DNA from: Marichromatium gracile
GTDB lineage: Bacteria; Pseudomonadota; Gammaproteobacteria; Chromatiales; Chromatiaceae
DNA: 64,000 nt
Reading direction: 5' to 3'
Assembly (NCBI RefSeq): GCF_004343155.1
Contig: NZ_SMDC01000006.1
Coordinates: 62,001-126,000 of the forward strand
The position numbers were made by a program, and so were the translations under genes. Positions 1 through 13,100 of the stretch are shown in pieces (the first letter of the stretch is position 1; every line of letters starts with the position of its first letter). The notes below the pieces were generated by a model. The model did not search any database, had not been told where the DNA came from, and saw only the letters and a program-made list of their open reading frames with translations.

Positions 1-837
<837 letters not shown>

Positions 838-874
838 TCATACAGCATCTTAGAAGCGATTGTTGCAATCGACT

Positions 875-1330
875 ATGAGAAATAAAGCGATCTCTGCCGG
901 TGTGTTCGCCGGGGCCCTCGTGGCGTTCGTGTCGCTCGCTGGCTGTGCGACCACGGGAGGGGCGCGCCAGCAGGTGGTCGAGGCCGGGCTCGCCCAGCTC
1001 GGGACGCCTTATCGTTACGGTGGCGAGGATCCGCGGACCGGGGTCGACTGCAGCGGCCTGACCTATTACGCCCATCATGTCGCGGGGATCGACATCCCGC
1101 GTGTCTCGGTGGCGCAGCTCGCCCGCGCCCGCCCGCTCGCCAAGGGGCGGGCGCGCGCCGGCGATCTGGTGTTCTTCCGCACCGGGCCGGGGGTGCACCA
1201 TGTCGGCCTGATGGTCGATGACGAACGCTTCGTGCACGCCTCGACCTCGCGCCGCGAGGTCCGTCTGGCCCGGCTCGACGCGCCCTATTGGCGGGCGCGC
1301 TACCTCGGCGCCGGCACCTATCTCGACTGA
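875..1330 (+). CDS. NlpC/P60 family lipoprotein, probable cell-wall endopeptidase
   Basis: The 151-residue product has a short signal peptide ending in an LAGC lipobox, so it should be a lipid-anchored envelope protein. A single NlpC/P60 cysteine-peptidase domain follows. The catalytic Cys lies in DCSGL, the catalytic His in HHVGL, and a further His in FVHAS could be the third polar residue. Proteins of this type (E. coli Spr/MepS-like) cleave peptidoglycan cross-links or stem peptides. The ATG at 875 is preferred over the in-frame TTG at 860 because it gives a normal MRNKA signal-peptide start. The gene stands alone between trxB and the HiPIP gene. The exact substrate cannot be read from the sequence. 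Confidence 0.88.
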   Translation: MRNKAISAGVFAGALVAFVSLAGCATTGGARQQVVEAGLAQLGTPYRYGGEDPRTGVDCSGLTYYAHHVAGIDIPRVSVAQLARARPLAKGRARAGDLVFFRTGPGVHHVGLMVDDERFVHASTSRREVRLARLDAPYWRARYLGAGTYLD

Positions 1331-1457
1331 GCCGGTCCGTCTCGGCGGTCTCTTGCACTCGCCTTTTAGGGACTCATGTTGCACAATGATCGGCGGCCTC
1401 CGGGTTTTCCGGGGGTGTCGAGATCACCAAGTGTGCCTTTTTGAAGGAGTTGATCCC

Positions 1458-1820
1458 ATGTCCGATAAGCCAATTTGCAAGAGCCGTCGTGACGCCGTCA
1501 AAGTGATGCTGGGTACCGCTGCCGCAGTCCCGGTGATCAACCTCGTTGGCTTCGGTACCGCGCGTGCCGAGGTTCCTGCAAACGCTGTGACCGAGAGCGA
1601 TCCCACCGCGGTTGCGCTGAAGTATCACCGTGATGCGGCTCAGTCCGAGCGCGTTGCCGCCGCTCGCCCGGGTCTGCCGCCCGAGGAGCAGCACTGCGAG
1701 AACTGCCAGTTCATGCTGCCCGACCAGGGTGCTGACGAGTGGCGCGGCTGCAGCCTGTTCCCCGGCAAGCTGATCAACCTCAACGGCTGGTGCGCTTCCT
1801 GGACCCTGCGCGCAGGCTGA
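1458..1820 (+). CDS. hip: High-potential iron-sulfur protein (HiPIP), Tat-exported
   Basis: HiPIP is a periplasmic electron carrier with one [4Fe-4S] cluster. In purple bacteria it can re-reduce the photosynthetic reaction centre or tetraheme cytochrome. The 120-residue precursor starts with a twin-arginine leader ([11 protein letters not shown]) cut after a TARA-type site, leaving about 85 residues. Four cluster cysteines lie in HCENC, GC and WCASW contexts, and the stretches [12 protein letters not shown] and [18 protein letters not shown] are hallmarks of Chromatium-type HiPIPs. A strong GAAGGAG ribosome binding site (about 1443) supports the ATG at 1458. The gene is monocistronic and followed by a terminator hairpin. 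It is the best lineage marker in the window. Confidence 0.97.
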   Translation: MSDKPICKSRRDAVKVMLGTAAAVPVINLVGFGTARAEVPANAVTESDPTAVALKYHRDAAQSERVAAARPGLPPEEQHCENCQFMLPDQGADEWRGCSLFPGKLINLNGWCASWTLRAG

Positions 1821-1853
1821 TCCGGGTTGACGTTCCCCTCCGGGGGTGCACTG

Positions 1854-1875
1854 ACGGGGCCGCATGGCCCCGTTT
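1854..1875 (+). terminator. Rho-independent terminator of the HiPIP gene
   Basis: A perfect 8-bp GC-rich stem (ACGGGGCC, 1854-1861, with GGCCCCGT, 1866-1873) around a 4-nt loop is followed by a T-containing tail, 34 bp after the HiPIP stop codon. The T tract is short and interrupted. Confidence 0.75.
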
Positions 1876-2050
1876 GTCGTTTCAGGACCGCCACTCGTCG
1901 GCGACATCTGGGTCCCGGTTCACGTGGGCGCGCTGACATCCCTGCTTTAATCCAGAGACGGCGACCGTATTCTCTGACGGAAGCACGCTCGCGATCGGGT
2001 TCCTGCCTCTTGCCCGATCCACTCCAGGCAGCAACAGCGGTAACCCGGTC

Positions 2051-2908
2051 ATGTCTCTATCCCGCCCCCAAGTCTTCTCCTCCCATTATTGCGATGTTCG
2101 CGTCCACGACCGCCTCGAGCCCGCGGTGAGTCGTCATGGGGTGCGCTGGCGACTGCTGTTTCTGCGCACCATCGTCTGGTGTCTGATCGGGCTGATCCAT
2201 GCCCCGCTGTTCATCGGGCTGGTCGAGTTGCTGCGCGTGCACGGCTGGTCGCATTGGGCCTATGTGCCGGCCGCGGCCCTGGCCGGCGCGATCGGCGCGG
2301 TGCTCTACGGTGCGCGCGAGATCTCGCTGATGGCCACGGCCATCGGCGGCGTGGTCGGGGTCGGGGCCTTGATCGCGCTCAACGGCACGCTCGGCTTCAT
2401 CGAGTCGGCGCTGCTCGCCGCCGTGCTGGCCGCGGTGGTCGGGGCGCTGGTGCCCTTCCGCGCGCGCTGTTCGCGCCATGTGCCGGGCAAGACCCTGGCC
2501 GGTCTCATGACCGGCGCGCTGGTGGGTACCGCGGTGGCCCTTGCCGATTCACTGCAGCCTGGTGGTTTTGCGGTGTTCGCGGTGTTGCTGTTTCTGGTCA
2601 GCGTCAACGGTGTGCTCTATGTCTCGACGGTGCGCGGCTGGGTCTGTCTGTCGCGCCGGTTGCTGCTCGAGTCACGCCCCTGTCAGCTCATCGAGGCACT
2701 GGTGATGGCGCTGCTCGCCGGGGTCGCGGCCGGTAGTGTCTGGCTGATCAGCGGGCCGCTGATCGCCGTCGAGCAGGGTTGGTGGATGCAGGCGAGTCTG
2801 GCGCTGCACCAGGATCTCGCCCAGGCGGTGGTGGGCGCCGTACTCGGCGGCGCGCTGGCGGGGATGCTGCTCGAACTCTTCCGTTTTCCCTGGGTCCACG
2901 AGTTCTGA
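2051..2908 (+). CDS. Polytopic membrane protein, function unknown
   Basis: I do not recognise this 285-residue protein. It has about seven hydrophobic segments: near residues 38-60, 70-88, 95-110, 115-135, 150-190, 215-235 and 258-275. The N-terminal 35 residues are polar and a basic patch (RARCSRH) sits mid-protein. No catalytic motif, Cys pair or nucleotide-binding pattern is visible. It lies alone between HiPIP and rlmE, where many gammaproteobacteria have yhbY or greA near rlmE. The start at 2051 has only a weak ribosome binding site. Codon use matches its neighbours, so it is a genuine gene of unknown role. Confidence 0.75.
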   Translation: MSLSRPQVFSSHYCDVRVHDRLEPAVSRHGVRWRLLFLRTIVWCLIGLIHAPLFIGLVELLRVHGWSHWAYVPAAALAGAIGAVLYGAREISLMATAIGGVVGVGALIALNGTLGFIESALLAAVLAAVVGALVPFRARCSRHVPGKTLAGLMTGALVGTAVALADSLQPGGFAVFAVLLFLVSVNGVLYVSTVRGWVCLSRRLLLESRPCQLIEALVMALLAGVAAGSVWLISGPLIAVEQGWWMQASLALHQDLAQAVVGAVLGGALAGMLLELFRFPWVHEF

Positions 2909-3021
2909 GCGCGCCTCGATCGGCTCGGCCGGGCGCGCCGGCCATCCCCGGGCTGTGGTTCAATAGCGCATCCATGCGCGCGGATCCCCCGTGCCGCACC
3001 AGTCCACCGGTTTTTCGATCC

Positions 3022-3642
3022 ATGGCAAGAAGCAAGTCCAGTCGTCGCTGGCTCGACCGTCACGTCGGCGACCCCTTCGTCAAGCAGGCGCAGCAGGACG
3101 GTTACCGTTCGCGCGCCGCCTACAAGCTGCTCGAACTCCAGGAGCGCGACCGTCTGCTCGCCCCGGGGATGCGGGTGGTCGATCTCGGCGCCGCGCCCGG
3201 GAGCTGGTCGCAGGTGGCCGCGCGCCTGGTCGGCAAGCAGGGGCGGGTGGTCGCGCTCGACCTGTTGCCGATCGACCCGTTGCCGGGCGTCGAGATCCTC
3301 CAGGGCGACTTCCGCGAGCAGGCGGTGCTCGAGCAGCTCGAGGCGGCGCTCGAGGCCGCACCGCTCGACGTGGTGCTCTCGGATATGGCGCCGAACATCA
3401 CCGGGACCGCGGTGGTCGACCAGGCGCGGGTGATGTATCTGGTCGAACTCGCCCTGGAACTGGCCCGGGCCCGGCTCAAGCCCGGCGGTGCGCTCGCGGT
3501 CAAGGTGTTCCAGGGCAGTGGCTTCGACGACTATCTGCGTACCCTGCGTCAGTCCTTCTCGCGGGTGGTCACGCGCAAGCCGAAGTCCTCCAGATCGGCG
3601 AGCCGCGAGGTCTATCTGGTGGCCAAAGGCTTTAATCCTTGA
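3022..3642 (+). CDS. rlmE: 23S rRNA 2'-O-ribose methyltransferase RlmE (FtsJ/RrmJ)
   Basis: RlmE methylates the 2'-OH of U2552 in the A-loop of 23S rRNA, a late step in large-subunit assembly. The 206-residue product matches the family length (about 209). It shows the SAM-binding motif [12 protein letters not shown] near residues 54-65. The K-D-K-E catalytic tetrad is visible as [22 protein letters not shown] and SREVYL. The ATG at 3022 gives the usual N-terminus [14 protein letters not shown]. It is followed 77 bp later by ftsH in the conserved rlmE-ftsH order, probably as one transcript. Confidence 0.96.
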   Translation: MARSKSSRRWLDRHVGDPFVKQAQQDGYRSRAAYKLLELQERDRLLAPGMRVVDLGAAPGSWSQVAARLVGKQGRVVALDLLPIDPLPGVEILQGDFREQAVLEQLEAALEAAPLDVVLSDMAPNITGTAVVDQARVMYLVELALELARARLKPGGALAVKVFQGSGFDDYLRTLRQSFSRVVTRKPKSSRSASREVYLVAKGFNP

Positions 3643-3719
3643 GCGGTCGATGCTAGTTTCATCGGCTTGAGTGACGACATTGCCGCGCCGGCAACCAACC
3701 AGACTAAGGGCACCAGGCC

Positions 3720-5630
<1,911 letters not shown>

Positions 5631-6968
5631 ATGCGTAGATACTTCGGAACCGACGGCATCCGTGGGCGGGTCGGCGAGGGCATCGTCACCCCCGACTTCG
5701 TGCTCAAGCTCGGCTGGGCGGCCGGGCGGGTACTCGGCAATGGCGGTGGCGGCAAGATCCTGATCGGCAAGGACACCCGCATCTCGGGCTATATGTTCGA
5801 GTCGGCGCTCGAGGCCGGGCTGGTGGCCGCCGGGGTCGACATCCGCCTGCTCGGGCCGATGACCACCCCGGCGGTGGCCTATCTCACCCGCACCTTCCGC
5901 GCCGATGCCGGGATCGTCATCACCGCCTCGCACAATCCCTATCAGGACAACGGCATCAAGTTCTTCTCGTCCGAGGGCGACAAGCTCCCCGACGCCCTGG
6001 AGGCGGCGATCGAGGCCGAACTCGAGCAGCCGCTGCGCACGGTCGACTCCAGCGCCCTGGGCAAGGTGGTGCGGGTGGGGGATGCCGGTGGTCGTTACAT
6101 CGAGTTCTGCAAGGGCACCATCCCGTCGTCGATCAATTTCCGCGGGCTGAAAATCGTCGTCGATTGTGCCAACGGGGCGACCTATAATACCGCCCCCCAT
6201 GTCTTCGAGGAGCTTGGCGCCAGCGTGGTACGTCTGGGTGTCGAGCCCAATGGGTTCAATATCAATCGCGACGTTGGATCGACCCGGCCCGAGGCGCTGT
6301 GCGAGGCGGTGCTGCGAGAGGGTGCGGACCTCGGTATCGCCTTCGACGGTGACGGCGACCGGGTGCTGATGGTCGATTCGCGAGGTGAGCTGGTCGACGG
6401 CGACCAGCTGCTCTACATCATTGCCAAGTCCAGGCTCGCGGCCGGTGCGATGCGCGGCGAGGTGGTCGGTACGCTGATGAGCAACCTCGGTCTGGAGCAT
6501 GCGCTGGCGCGGCTCGGTACCGGGTTCGTCCGCACCAAGGTGGGCGATCGCTACATCATGGAGGCGCTCAAGCAGGCCGATGGCATCCTCGGCGGCGAGC
6601 CCTCGGGCCACATCATCTGCCGCGATCGCACCACCACCGGCGATGGGATCGTCTCGGCACTGCAGGTGCTGGCCGCGCTCAACCGGCTCGACTGCTCGCT
6701 CGACGGGCTGTGTGCCGAGGTCGAGCGTTATCCGCAGGTACTGATCAACGTGCGTCTCGACCGACGTCGGGATCTCGGTGAGCTGCCGCGGGTGCGCGAA
6801 GCGGTCGCCGAGGCCGAGCGCGAGCTCGACGGCGGCGGCCGGGTGCTGCTGCGGATGTCGGGGACCGAGCCGCTGGTGCGAGTGATGGTCGAGGGAACCG
6901 ACGAGGGGCAGGTGCGCCGTGTGTGCGAGCGGCTCGCGGACGTCGTACGCGAACAGATCGCAGTTTAG
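5631..6968 (+). CDS. glmM: Phosphoglucosamine mutase
   Basis: GlmM converts glucosamine-6-phosphate to glucosamine-1-phosphate on the route to UDP-GlcNAc for peptidoglycan and LPS. The 445-residue protein begins [12 protein letters not shown] and has the phosphorylated serine in the TASHNP loop (near residue 100). The metal-binding DGDGDR loop (near 240), the sugar-binding GGEPSGH loop and the phosphate-binding RMSGTEPL loop are all present. The ATG directly follows the ftsH stop, so translation is likely coupled. In E. coli, folP (dihydropteroate synthase) lies between ftsH and glmM; it is absent here. Confidence 0.97.
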   Translation: MRRYFGTDGIRGRVGEGIVTPDFVLKLGWAAGRVLGNGGGGKILIGKDTRISGYMFESALEAGLVAAGVDIRLLGPMTTPAVAYLTRTFRADAGIVITASHNPYQDNGIKFFSSEGDKLPDALEAAIEAELEQPLRTVDSSALGKVVRVGDAGGRYIEFCKGTIPSSINFRGLKIVVDCANGATYNTAPHVFEELGASVVRLGVEPNGFNINRDVGSTRPEALCEAVLREGADLGIAFDGDGDRVLMVDSRGELVDGDQLLYIIAKSRLAAGAMRGEVVGTLMSNLGLEHALARLGTGFVRTKVGDRYIMEALKQADGILGGEPSGHIICRDRTTTGDGIVSALQVLAALNRLDCSLDGLCAEVERYPQVLINVRLDRRRDLGELPRVREAVAEAERELDGGGRVLLRMSGTEPLVRVMVEGTDEGQVRRVCERLADVVREQIAV

Positions 6969-6980
6969 GAGTTTCGACAC

Positions 6981-8363
6981 ATGGCCGTCACTTCCATCCA
7001 TGGGATGTGGTCCACACGTCTCGCCTTCATCCTTGCGGCCAGCGGTTCGGCCGTCGGTCTGGGCAACATCTGGCGTTTCCCCTATGCCGCCGGCGAGTAC
7101 GGTGGCGGGGCATTCGTCCTGGTCTATCTGATCTGCGTCGCCGCCATCGGCATCCCGATCATGATGGCCGAGATCATGCTCGGTCGGCGCGGACGCCAGA
7201 GCCCGATCAACACCATGCGCACCCTGACCGCGCAGGAGGGGCGCGCCGGTAGCTGGCAGGTGGTCGGCTGGATGGGCATCGTCACCGCCTTCCTGATCCT
7301 GTCCTTCTACAGCGTCATCGCCGGCTGGGCGCTGGCCTATGTCTTCCGCGCCGCCGCCGGTGCCTTCAACGGCATCGACGGCGTCGCCGCCGGCGAGATC
7401 TTCGCGTCGCTGGTGGGCGATGCCGAGCGTCTGCTCGCCTGGCACACCATCTTCATGGCGATGGTGGTGCTGGTGGTCTCGCGCGGGGTCGCCAGTGGAC
7501 TCGAGAAGGCAGTGCGCTATCTGATGCCCGCGCTGTTCGTGCTGCTGGTGGTGATGGTGATCTATGCCGCCAGCGCCGGTGACTTCGCCGGGGCGGTCGA
7601 CTATCTGTTCGCGCCCGACTTCGAGAAGTTCAAGGGGCATGCCGGCGAGGCCATCCTCAGCGCCATGGGCCAGGCCTTCTTCAGTCTCAGTCTCGGCATG
7701 GGCGCGATCATGATCTACGGCTCCTATCTCGGTCGCGACGCCTCGATCGCCCGCAACTCGGTGATCGTCGCCTCGATGGATACCCTGGTCGCGCTGCTCG
7801 CCGGTCTGGCGATCTTCCCGGTGGTGTTCGCCAACGGTCTGGCGCCCGACAGTGGTCCGGGACTGATCTTCCAGACCCTGCCGATCGCCTTCGGCGAGAT
7901 GCCGGGCGGGCAGCTGTTCGGCGCGCTGTTCTTCGTGCTGCTGGTGTTCGCGGCCTGGACCTCGGCGATCTCGCTGCTCGAGCCGCTGGTCGCCTGGCTG
8001 GTGGAGAACCTCAGCTTCAGTCGGGTGCGCGCCTCGATCCTCGCCGGGCTCACCGTCTGGCTGCTCGGTATCGCCTGTCTGCTCTCGCTCAACGAGTGGT
8101 CCGGCTTCACCGTCTTCGGTAAGGGGATCCTCGACCTCTTCGACTTCCTCACGGCCAACATCCTGTTGCCGCTCGGCGGGATCCTCATCGCGATCTTCGC
8201 CGGCTGGAAGATGGCTCGCGCCTCCTCACTCGACGAGCTGCGCCTCGGCGAAGGTCTTGTCTATCGGGCGTGGCGGATGCTGATCCGTTATGTCGCGCCG
8301 ACGGCGGTGATGCTCGTCATGCTCAATGCCCTGGGCATCCTCAAATTGATTGGTCTTGATTAG
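6981..8363 (+). CDS. Sodium-dependent transporter of the NSS (SNF) family
   Basis: NSS transporters couple Na+ entry to uptake of amino acids or related amines across the inner membrane. The 460-residue protein shows the first-helix signature SGSAVGLGNIWRFPY (near residues 20-34), followed by about 11-12 hydrophobic helices, the usual bacterial number. The ATG at 6981 lies just after AGGAG, close behind glmM, so the gene may be read from the rlmE-ftsH-glmM transcript. The family is clear; the substrate cannot be called. Confidence 0.9.
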   Translation: MAVTSIHGMWSTRLAFILAASGSAVGLGNIWRFPYAAGEYGGGAFVLVYLICVAAIGIPIMMAEIMLGRRGRQSPINTMRTLTAQEGRAGSWQVVGWMGIVTAFLILSFYSVIAGWALAYVFRAAAGAFNGIDGVAAGEIFASLVGDAERLLAWHTIFMAMVVLVVSRGVASGLEKAVRYLMPALFVLLVVMVIYAASAGDFAGAVDYLFAPDFEKFKGHAGEAILSAMGQAFFSLSLGMGAIMIYGSYLGRDASIARNSVIVASMDTLVALLAGLAIFPVVFANGLAPDSGPGLIFQTLPIAFGEMPGGQLFGALFFVLLVFAAWTSAISLLEPLVAWLVENLSFSRVRASILAGLTVWLLGIACLLSLNEWSGFTVFGKGILDLFDFLTANILLPLGGILIAIFAGWKMARASSLDELRLGEGLVYRAWRMLIRYVAPTAVMLVMLNALGILKLIGLD

Positions 8364-8365
8364 TT

Positions 8366-8800
8366 GTGGCTACAGTCAGAAAAAGCGCCCTGGTGCCGTA
8401 CTCCGCGGCCCAGATGTTCGATCTCGTCTATGATGTCGGCTCCTATCCGCAGTTCCTGCCCTGGTGCAAGAGCGCCCGGGTGATCTCGGAGAGCGCCGAG
8501 CAGATCTGCGGTCAGATCGAGGTGTCGCGGATGGGGATCCATCAGACCTTCAGTACCTGCAACCGCTACGAGCGGCCCGCGCGCATGAGCATCAACCTGC
8601 TCGACGGTCCCTTCCGCAAGCTCGTCGGTGGTTGGCGTTTCACCGAATTGCGCGAGGACGCCTCCAAGGTCGAGCTGGAGCTGGACTTCGAGTTCTCCGG
8701 GCGGTTGATCGACAAGGCCTTCGGCACCGTCTTCAACCAGATCGCCAACACCCTGGTCGACGCCTTCTGCAAGCGTGCCGACGAGGTGTATCGTGACTGA
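8366..8800 (+). CDS. ratA: RatA-type START/coenzyme-Q-binding family protein
   Basis: The 144-residue protein is a single SRPBCC (START-like) domain with the typical opening ALVPYSAAQMFDLVYDVGSYPQFLPWC and a C-terminal amphipathic helix ending FNQIANTLVDAFCKRADEVY. E. coli RatA was described as a toxin blocking 70S assembly, but the family is also related to Coq10, a ubiquinone-binding protein of respiratory chains, and the latter role is plausible here. GTG is the start codon. The 3' end overlaps the next gene by 8 bp, in the conserved ratA-ratB order. Confidence 0.9.
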   Translation: MATVRKSALVPYSAAQMFDLVYDVGSYPQFLPWCKSARVISESAEQICGQIEVSRMGIHQTFSTCNRYERPARMSINLLDGPFRKLVGGWRFTELREDASKVELELDFEFSGRLIDKAFGTVFNQIANTLVDAFCKRADEVYRD

Positions 8801-9077
8801 TTACCTGCAGGTCTCGGTGGCCTATGTCGGCGAGCAGGGACAGATGCTGCGTGCCATCGAGGTGGCACGCGGTACCCGGCTCGAGGAGGCGCTGCATCAG
8901 TCCGGGGTGCTCGAGCGTTTCCCCGAGATCGATCTGGCGCGCAACAAGGTGGGGGTCTTCGGCAAGCTTGCCAAGCTCGATCAGGCGCTCGAGGACGGTG
9001 ATCGGATCGAGATCTATCGACCGCTGATCGCCGACCCCAAGGCGGCGCGCAAGCGCCGCGCGGCGGGGGCGGGCTGA
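8793..9077 (+). CDS. ratB: RnfH/RatB family ubiquitin-like-fold protein
   Basis: This is a small protein of 94 residues of the RnfH/UPF0125 family, predicted to fold like ThiS/MoaD. The sequence has the conserved VFGKLAKLDQALEDGDRIEIYRPLIADPKAARKRRA tail features, seen in overlapping pieces near residues 50-85. The GTG start at 8793 lies inside the end of ratA and is preceded by GAGG, which suggests translational coupling. The biochemical role of the family is not settled. The pairing with ratA, next to bamE and fur, is a standard gammaproteobacterial neighbourhood. Confidence 0.88.
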   Translation: MTDYLQVSVAYVGEQGQMLRAIEVARGTRLEEALHQSGVLERFPEIDLARNKVGVFGKLAKLDQALEDGDRIEIYRPLIADPKAARKRRAAGAG

Positions 9078-9090
9078 GTGCCCGTCGCGC

Positions 9091-9582
9091 CTACTCCTCG
9101 GGATCCAGTCCGACGGCCTTGAGGCCGCGTTCGACCAGCCCCTTGCGTCCCTCGTGGTCGGGCACCTTGACCAGGATCTCCCTGGGCTCGCGTGACTCGG
9201 CCCGGGCGGGGTCGGGTTTGATGTCCCCTTCGATCCGCACTAGGCTGTCCTCCGCGAAGTACAGCGTCAGATAGCGGATCTCCATCGGCTGGTGTCCACG
9301 CTTGATGGTATAGGTGTAATCCCAGCGATCGTTATGGAAGAAATCGGTCAGCAGCGGGGTGCCGAGCAGGTACTGCACCTGCCGTCTGGTCATGCCCGGC
9401 TGGAGCTGATCGATCATCTCCTCGGTGATGATATTGCCTTGCTGCACCGTCATCTTGTAGACGAATGGCAGGTTCTCCAGCATGGAGGATCGGTACTCGT
9501 CGGGCCGCTTGTCCCGCGAACAACCGCTCGCGACGATAATCAACAAAGAACCGAGGATCGAAAACGTGAGAATCTTTCGCAT
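9091..9582 (-). CDS. bamE: Outer membrane assembly lipoprotein BamE (SmpA/OmlA)
   Basis: BamE is a small lipoprotein of the BAM complex that inserts beta-barrel proteins into the outer membrane. The 163-residue precursor has a signal peptide ending in a lipobox-like VASGC, then the BamE fold with motifs VQQGNIITEEMIDQLQPGMT and VQYLLGTPLL. The protein is longer than E. coli BamE (113 residues) because of a charged C-terminal extension of about 50 residues. It is convergent with ratB and divergent from fur, a widely conserved arrangement. Confidence 0.95.
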   Translation of the reverse strand: MRKILTFSILGSLLIIVASGCSRDKRPDEYRSSMLENLPFVYKMTVQQGNIITEEMIDQLQPGMTRRQVQYLLGTPLLTDFFHNDRWDYTYTIKRGHQPMEIRYLTLYFAEDSLVRIEGDIKPDPARAESREPREILVKVPDHEGRKGLVERGLKAVGLDPEE

Positions 9583-9714
9583 TGTTTTGCGTCGATGACT
9601 GTGCGAATAACCGTGGCATGATACAGCAGCGCCGGATCCCGATCACCGGGCGGCGCGTGAGCAACGCAGTCCGGGCGGTCGCCGACGCCCCCGGGCTAGA
9701 CGGGGAGAGCGGTT

Positions 9715-10131
9715 TTGGAAAATCAACAGATCAAACGTGCGGGCCTCAAGGTCACGGCCCCGCGGGTCAAGATATTGGGCATCCTCGAGAAGAGCCGCAA
9801 GCGCCATCTCAGTGCCGAGGACGTCTACAAGCAGTTGCTGAGCCAGGACGAGGAGGTCGGTCTGGCGACCGTCTACCGGGTGCTCACCCAGTTCGAGAGC
9901 GCCGGGCTGGTGTGCCGACGCAACTTCGAGGGCGGGCAGTCGGTGTTCGAGCTCAACAGCGGAGACCATCACGACCACCTGGTGTGCGTCAAGTGCGGCA
10001 AGGTGGTCGAGTTCGTCGATACCCTGATCGAGGAGCGTCAGTCGCAGATCGCCGCGGACAAGGGCTTCCGTATCCAGGACCACTCGCTGGTGATCTACGG
10101 CGTCTGCCCGGGCTGTCAGTCGCAGGACTGA
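9715..10131 (+). CDS. fur: Ferric uptake regulator Fur
   Basis: Fur is a dimeric repressor that uses Fe(II) as co-repressor at iron-uptake promoters. The 138-residue protein has the winged-helix motif GLATVYRVLTQFESAGLV (near 50-67), the metal-binding HHDHLVCVKCGKV stretch (near 86-98) and a final CPGC pair. The start is a TTG at 9715, preceded by GGGGAGA, giving MENQQIKRAGLKVTAPR as in other Fur proteins. The 132-bp spacer to divergent bamE must hold both promoters; I see no clear Fur box. A second Fur-family gene at 31929 is assigned as Zur. Confidence 0.95.
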   Translation: MENQQIKRAGLKVTAPRVKILGILEKSRKRHLSAEDVYKQLLSQDEEVGLATVYRVLTQFESAGLVCRRNFEGGQSVFELNSGDHHDHLVCVKCGKVVEFVDTLIEERQSQIAADKGFRIQDHSLVIYGVCPGCQSQD

Positions 10132-10138
10132 GGCCCGC

Positions 10139-13100
10139 TCAACGGCCCTCGCCGGTGAGCCGCTCGACGAGCTGTTCGACCTGGCGCAGACGCTGCTCGG
10201 GTTCGGGCATCTCGCGATAGAACCTGAGCGTGTCGCCGCCATCGAGTCGATAGACCTTGGGTTGCTCCTGGATCAGCCCGATCAGTCGGGCCGGATCGAT
10301 CCGCGGGTTGTCCTCGAAGCAGATCCGGCCACTGCCGGCCCCCACCTCGATCTTGACGATCCCCCACGGCTGGACCCGCAGCTTCAGTGCGGTGATCTCC
10401 AGCAAACGCTTGGCCGGTTCGGGCAGCAGCCCGAAGCGGTCGATCATCTCCACCTGTAGCTCCCGCAACGCCTCCTTGCTGGTGGCGCTGGCGATGCGTT
10501 TGTACATCACCAGTCGGGCGTGCACGTCGGGCAGGTAGTCGCTCGGCAGCAGCGCCGGGACCCCGAGGTCGATCTCGGCGCCGTGGCTGAGCGGTCGATC
10601 GAGTTCCGGGGTGCGCCCGGCCTTGAGCGCCTCGACCGCGCGCTCGAGCAGCTCCATGTAGAGCGAGAAGCCGACCTCGGCGATCTGCCCCGACTGGTCG
10701 TCGCCGAGCAGTTCGCCGGCGCCACGGATCTCGAGGTCGTGGGTCGCGAGGGTGAAGCCCGCGCCGAGGTCCTCCATCGACTCGATCGCCTCGAGGCGCT
10801 TGATCGCGTCCGGGGTCATCGCCTTGGTCGGCGGGGTGATCAGATAGGCATAGGCGCGGTGGTGCGAGCGCCCGACCCGGCCACGCAGCTGATGGAGCTG
10901 GGCCAGGCCGAGCTTGTCGGCGCGATTGATGATGATGGTATTGGCGCTGGGCACGTCGATGCCGCTCTCGACGATGGTGGTGCACACCAGCAGGTTGAAG
11001 CGCTGGTGGTAGAAGTCGCGCATGATCCGTTCGAGCTCGCGCTCGCGCATCTGACCGTGGGCGACCTGGACGCGCGCGCTCGGGATCAGCGCCTCGAGCT
11101 TCTGTGCCTGGTTCTCGATGGTCTCGACCTCGTTGTGGAGGAAGTAGACCTGACCGCCGCGCTTGAGCTCGCGCTGTACCGCCTCCTGCACCAGACCGTC
11201 GTTCCACGGGCTGACGAAGGTCTTGATCGGGTGGCGCTCGACCGGCGCGGTGGCGATGATCGACAGATCGCGCAGTCCCGACATCGCCATGTTGAGGGTG
11301 CGCGGGATCGGCGTGGCGGTGAGGGTGAGGATGTCGACCTCGCTACGCAGCTGTTTGAGCCGCTCCTTGTGACGCACCCCGAAGCGATGCTCCTCGTCGA
11401 CGATCACCAGCCCCAGGTCGTGGAAGTCGATGCCCGGTTGGAGCAGCTTGTGGGTACCGACGACGATGTCGATGGTGCCATCGGCCAGCCCGGCGAATAC
11501 CTGCTTCTGCTCGCGCGCGGTGCGAAAGCGCGACAGGCTCTCGACCTTGATCGGCCAGTCGGCGAAGCGGTCGGAGAAGTTCTCGAAGTGCTGCTGGGCG
11601 AGCAGGGTGGTGGGCACCAGCACCACCACCTGTCGCCCGCCGTTGGCGGCGACGAAGGCCGCGCGCATCGCCACCTCGGTCTTGCCGAAACCGACGTCGC
11701 CGCAGACCACCCGGTCCATCGGCTTGGTGTCGGCCATGTCGGCGAGCACGCTGTCGATCGCGCGCAGCTGGTCCGGGGTCTCCTCGAAGGGGAAGGCGGC
11801 GGCGAAGGCGCCATAGTCGGTATCGGGCGCGGGACTGGCCACGCCCTGACGGGCGGCGCGTCGGGCGTAGACGTCGAGCAGTTCGGCGGCGACGTCGCAG
11901 GCCTTCTGCGCCGCCTTGCGCTTGATCCGCTCCCATTGCTCGCCGCCGAGTCGGTGCAGCGGTGCCTGCTCGGGGGTGGCGCCGGTATAGCGCGAGATCA
12001 GGTGCAGCGAGCTGACCGGGACATAGAGCTTGTCGCCCTTGGCATAGCCGAGGGTGAGGAACTCGGTGCTGCTGCCGCCGACCTCGAGCGTCTGCAGCCC
12101 CAGATAGCGCCCGACGCCGTGCTCCTCGTGGACCACCGGGGCGCCCTCGGTCAGTTCGGTGAGGTTGCGCACCACCGCGTCGCCGTCGCGCTCGCGGGCG
12201 CGACGGCGACGCTCCTGGCGCACCCGCTCGCCATAGATCTGGGTCTCGGTGATCAGCGCCAGTCCCTGGTCGGCGAGCCGCAACCCCTGTTCGAGCGGCG
12301 CGACGGTGAGCGCGAGCGACAGATCGCCGGCGACGAAGCTGCCCCAGTCGCTGACCTGGGTGGCATGGATGCCGAAGTCGCGCAGCTGTTCGGCGAGCAG
12401 CTCGCGGCGTCCGGTGCTCTCGGCCACCAGCAGCACCCGCTGCCCCGGGGTGTCGAGGAAGCGCTGCAGCGCCTGCGCCGGCTCGGCGGCGCGGGCCTGC
12501 AGCTCCAGCGCTGGCAGGTCGAGGGTGGCGAAGTTGTCGACCCCGGCATAGCCCTTGGGGCGAGTGTCGAACGGTGCGGTGCGGTAGTTCACCCCGGGCA
12601 TGCGGTTGAGCGCGGCGGCCAGTTCGTCGGCGCCGAGATAGAGCCGCGCGGGGGCGAGCAGCGGGCGCTCGGCGTCGTGGCGACGCTGCTCATGGCGCTC
12701 GGCGACGGTGGCGAGGAAGCCCGCGCCGGCCTCGCGACCGCTCGCCGGTTCGATCGCCAGGGTGGTGGCGGGCAGATAGTCGAAGAGGGTGGCGGTGTCG
12801 TCGAAGAACAGCGGCAGATAGGACTCGATGCCGCCCGGTGTGCGCCCCTCCGAGACCTCGCGATAGATCAGGCTGCGTTGCGGATCGCCCTCGATGCTGG
12901 CGCGATAGCGGCTGCGGAAACCGGCGATCGCCTGCTCGTCGAAGGGGAACTCGCGCGCCGGCAGCATCCGCACCTGCTCGATGCGGTCGTGCGAGCGCTG
13001 GGTCTCGGGATCGAACAGACGAATGCTCTCGACCTCGTCGTCGAACAGGTCGATGCGCAGCGGTTGCTGTCCGCCCATCGGGAAGACATCGAGCAGCGAG

